Shown piece by piece: positions 62,050 to 64,000 of a stretch of 64,000 bases of DNA. Below the pieces are notes generated by a model. It did no database searches. It saw only the letters and a list, made by a program, of their open reading frames with translations, and had not been told where the DNA came from. The translations under genes were made by a program, and so were the position numbers. The DNA lies in assembly GCA_026002995.1 (NCBI GenBank), contig BPGK01000001.1:930001-994000 (forward strand), in the 5' to 3' direction. Numbering within the stretch: the first letter of the stretch is position 1; each line of letters starts with the position of its first letter. The stretch comes from Gaiellaceae bacterium (GTDB lineage: Bacteria; Actinomycetota; Thermoleophilia; Gaiellales; Gaiellaceae).

Positions 62050-62966
62050 TGCTCGGCGCCTTCGACACCGCCTACTTCGCCCAGCAGGTCGTCTCGGGGC
62101 TCGCCTCGGGGGGCGTCTACGCGCTCCTCGCGCTCGCGCTCGTCATCATCCACCGCTCGACGGGCGTCATCAACTTCGCGCAGGGGGAGATGGCGACCTT
62201 CTCCGCGTACATCTGCTGGGCGCTCGTCACGAGCCACGGTTGGTCGTACTGGCCCGCGCTCGTCGCGACGCTCGTTCTCTCGTTCGTCGGCGGCGTCGGG
62301 ATCCACCGAGTCGTCATCCGGCCCGTCGAGCGCGGGAGCGTCCTGCGCATCGTGATCGTCACGATCGGGCTCCTGATCGCGATCAACGGCTTCATCATCT
62401 GGCAGTGGTCGGGTGAGCCGCAGCAGCTCCAGAGCCCCTTCGGCACCGACATCGTCACGATCGGCGACGTCGCCGTCTCCGAGCACGACATCGGGACGAT
62501 CGCCGTCGCGCTCGGGATCGTCGTCCTGCTCTGGCTCTTCTTCCAGTTCACGAAGGTGGGTCTCGCGCTTCGCGCCACGGCGGTCAACCCGGAGGAGGCC
62601 CGTCTCGTCGGCGTCCGCGTGACCTGGATGCTCGCGCTCGGCTGGGGGCTCGCGGCCACGCTCGGCGCGGTCGCCGGGGTGCTGACCGCGCCCATCGTGG
62701 GGCTCGACCCGAACATGATGGTCGCAGTCCTCATCTACGCGTTCGCGGCGGCGGTCCTCGGCGGTATCGACTCGCCGGCGGGCGCGGTCGTCGGCGGGCT
62801 CCTGCTCGGGCTCATGCTGAACATGCTCACGTTCTTCAGCCAGTACCGCGCGTTCGACTGGTTCTCCGAGGAGCTGCGCCTCCCGATCGCGCTCCTGATC
62901 ATCCTCGTCGTCCTGCTCGTGCGGCCCTCCGGCCTCTTCGGGCACGCCCACGTGAAGCGGGTGTGA
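62049..62966 (+). CDS. livH: Branched-chain amino acid-type ABC transporter permease LivH
   Basis: The 305-residue membrane protein has the LivH pattern: GLASGGVYALLALALVIIHRSTGVINFAQGEM (GLASGGVYALLALAL and TGVINFAQGEM), GLALRATAVNPEEARLVGV (the coupling region), VLTAPIVGLDPNMM and LGGIDSPAGAVVGGLLLG. It has about eight helices. The ATG at 62049 shares a base with the livF stop. Confidence 0.92.
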   Translation: MLGAFDTAYFAQQVVSGLASGGVYALLALALVIIHRSTGVINFAQGEMATFSAYICWALVTSHGWSYWPALVATLVLSFVGGVGIHRVVIRPVERGSVLRIVIVTIGLLIAINGFIIWQWSGEPQQLQSPFGTDIVTIGDVAVSEHDIGTIAVALGIVVLLWLFFQFTKVGLALRATAVNPEEARLVGVRVTWMLALGWGLAATLGAVAGVLTAPIVGLDPNMMVAVLIYAFAAAVLGGIDSPAGAVVGGLLLGLMLNMLTFFSQYRAFDWFSEELRLPIALLIILVVLLVRPSGLFGHAHVKRV

Positions 62967-62970
62967 GCGG

Positions 62971-64000
62971 ATGAGCCCTCGCGCGCAGCGGATCGTCGGC
63001 TTCGTCGCCTTCGGCGCTCTCGTTGTCGTCGTTGTCGTGCTACCGACGCTCGTCTCCGACTTCAAGGCGCAGCAGTACGCGTACGTCGGCATCTACTTGA
63101 TCGCCCTCCTCGGCCTGAACATCCTCACGGGCTACACAGGGCAGATCTCGCTCGGGCACGGCGCCTTCATGGCCATCGGCGGCTACACGACGGCCATCCT
63201 CATGGTCGGAAACGAGCAGTTCGGCGGGCCGATCGCGGGTGGGATGCGGGACGTCTGGACGCTCCCGTTCGCAGCGCTCGTAGCGGGGCTCGTGGGGCTC
63301 CTCTTCGGGCTCCCGGCGCTGCGCCTCTCCGGCCTCTACCTCGCGCTCGCGACCTTCGCCATCGCCGTTGCCTTCCCGTCGGCGGTGAAGCGATTCGCCG
63401 AGTTCTCGGGTGGTGGTCAAGGGATCAACCTGTTCGGCACGGAGCAGCTCACGGGCTCGAGCGCGCAGCGGGTCGAGATCCTCGGCTTCACGCTCAGCTA
63501 CAACGACTGGCTCTACGCCCTCTCCTGGTCGGTCGCGCTGCCCGCCTTCGTCGTGGCCTGGCTGATCGTGCGCGGACGCACGGGGAGGGCGCTGCGGGCG
63601 GTGCGGGACAGCGAGACGGCCGCCGTCTCCTCCGGAGTCAGCCTCGCGCGCTACAAGACGCTCGCCTTCGGGGTGAGCGCGGCCTACGCGGGACTCGCGG
63701 GAGGGCTCTTCGCGATCGCGAACACCTTCGTCAACCCGGACACGTTCCCCATCGCGCTCTCGATCTTCCTCCTCATCGGCATCGTGGTCGGCGGTCTCGG
63801 TGGGCTCTCCGGGCTCGTCTTCGGCGCGATCTTCGTCTACTTCCTGCCGCTGTGGGCGCAGGGGGAGGACCTCGGGTCGATCCTGCCGGACCGAGTCATC
63901 GAGGAGACCACGAAGCCGGGCGGCCCCGCGATCGTCTACGGGGTCGTCCTCATCCTCCTCATGTTCCTGATCCCGAACGGCGTGAGCGGGCTCTTCCGCC
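62971..64000 (+). CDS. livM: Branched-chain amino acid-type ABC transporter permease LivM (partial)
   Basis: The reading frame starts at ATG 62971, 4 bp after livH, and stays open to the end of the window, giving 343 residues so far. It has the LivM signatures LNILTGYTGQISLGHGAFMAIGGYT (NILTGYTGQISLGHGAFM), LPALRLSGLYLALATFA, GRALRAVRDSETAAVSSGVS and GGLGGLSGLVFGAIF. It forms the channel with LivH. The C-terminus lies outside the window. Confidence 0.92.
   Translation, partial: MSPRAQRIVGFVAFGALVVVVVVLPTLVSDFKAQQYAYVGIYLIALLGLNILTGYTGQISLGHGAFMAIGGYTTAILMVGNEQFGGPIAGGMRDVWTLPFAALVAGLVGLLFGLPALRLSGLYLALATFAIAVAFPSAVKRFAEFSGGGQGINLFGTEQLTGSSAQRVEILGFTLSYNDWLYALSWSVALPAFVVAWLIVRGRTGRALRAVRDSETAAVSSGVSLARYKTLAFGVSAAYAGLAGGLFAIANTFVNPDTFPIALSIFLLIGIVVGGLGGLSGLVFGAIFVYFLPLWAQGEDLGSILPDRVIEETTKPGGPAIVYGVVLILLMFLIPNGVSGLFR

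Noticed and set aside
1-64000. CRISPR arrays, rRNA genes, prophage modules
   Set aside because: No regularly spaced repeats, rRNA sequence or phage structural genes were found.

Overview
The window is strongly G+C-rich with many GTG starts, start/stop overlaps of the ATGA and GTGA type, F420-linked enzymes, a DUF4389 protein and a DUF222/HNH protein. This suggests an actinobacterium, most likely Thermoleophilia (Gaiellales or Solirubrobacterales relatives). That assignment is inference from gene content; there is no rRNA here.

Layout. 1-6.0 kb: small membrane protein, bestrophin-like channel, NADPH:F420 oxidoreductase-like gene, DJ-1/PfpI protein divergent from a TetR regulator, a decayed class III adenylate cyclase, a DUF4389 membrane protein and a lipoprotein. 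6.0-13.5 kb: a type I restriction-modification locus with intact hsdR and hsdM but a decayed, partly duplicated hsdS interrupted by an unrelated gene. 13.7-17.3 kb: a frameshifted DUF222-HNH gene, tRNA-Ala(CGC), and a secreted collagen-like/lamin-tail protein. 17.3-20.4 kb: rsgA, a TIGR01777 epimerase, azlCD. 20.5-24.9 kb: nrtR divergent from nadB-nadC-nadA and a PPOX/F420 gene. 24.9-26.3 kb: a BNR-repeat protein with a MoaD/ThiS-like protein. 26.4-35.0 kb: polyamine uptake and breakdown (saccharopine-dehydrogenase-like protein, aldehyde dehydrogenase, potA-D-B-C, YciI protein, class III aminotransferase). 35.0-35.7 kb: vapBC. 35.8-39.5 kb: MacB/FtsX-type ABC exporter. 39.5-46.6 kb: malic enzyme, CoA-transferase, DedA, DUF255 thioredoxin-like protein, oligoendopeptidase F. 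46.8-64.0 kb: a branched-chain-type ABC substrate-binding protein, then an acyl-CoA catabolic region, then livG-livF-livH-livM (livM runs off the end).

The acyl-CoA genes on the minus strand (59826 down to 53594) are tightly spaced and would turn a carboxylic acid into its CoA ester (synthetase), desaturate it (two acyl-CoA dehydrogenases) and hydrate it (enoyl-CoA hydratase), with two oxidoreductases following. The nad operon makes quinolinate and nicotinate mononucleotide and is probably repressed by NrtR through a palindrome in the 30-bp intergenic gap.

The most striking non-gene signal is a set of dispersed palindromes. Three copies share the arm layout GGGGTCAGGTC-N6-GTT(G/C)C. The six variable bases differ between copies but pair perfectly within one copy and all but one base within another. 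One copy lies in frame inside nadB, one forms the C-terminal codons of an acyl-CoA dehydrogenase, and one lies between convergent genes. A REP-associated tyrosine transposase (RAYT) at 59953-60507 is flanked by perfect 17-bp inverted copies of a different palindrome (core GGTGTCTGACACC), and two further palindromic families occur. Together they look like a RAYT/REPIN-type system that enters coding sequence.
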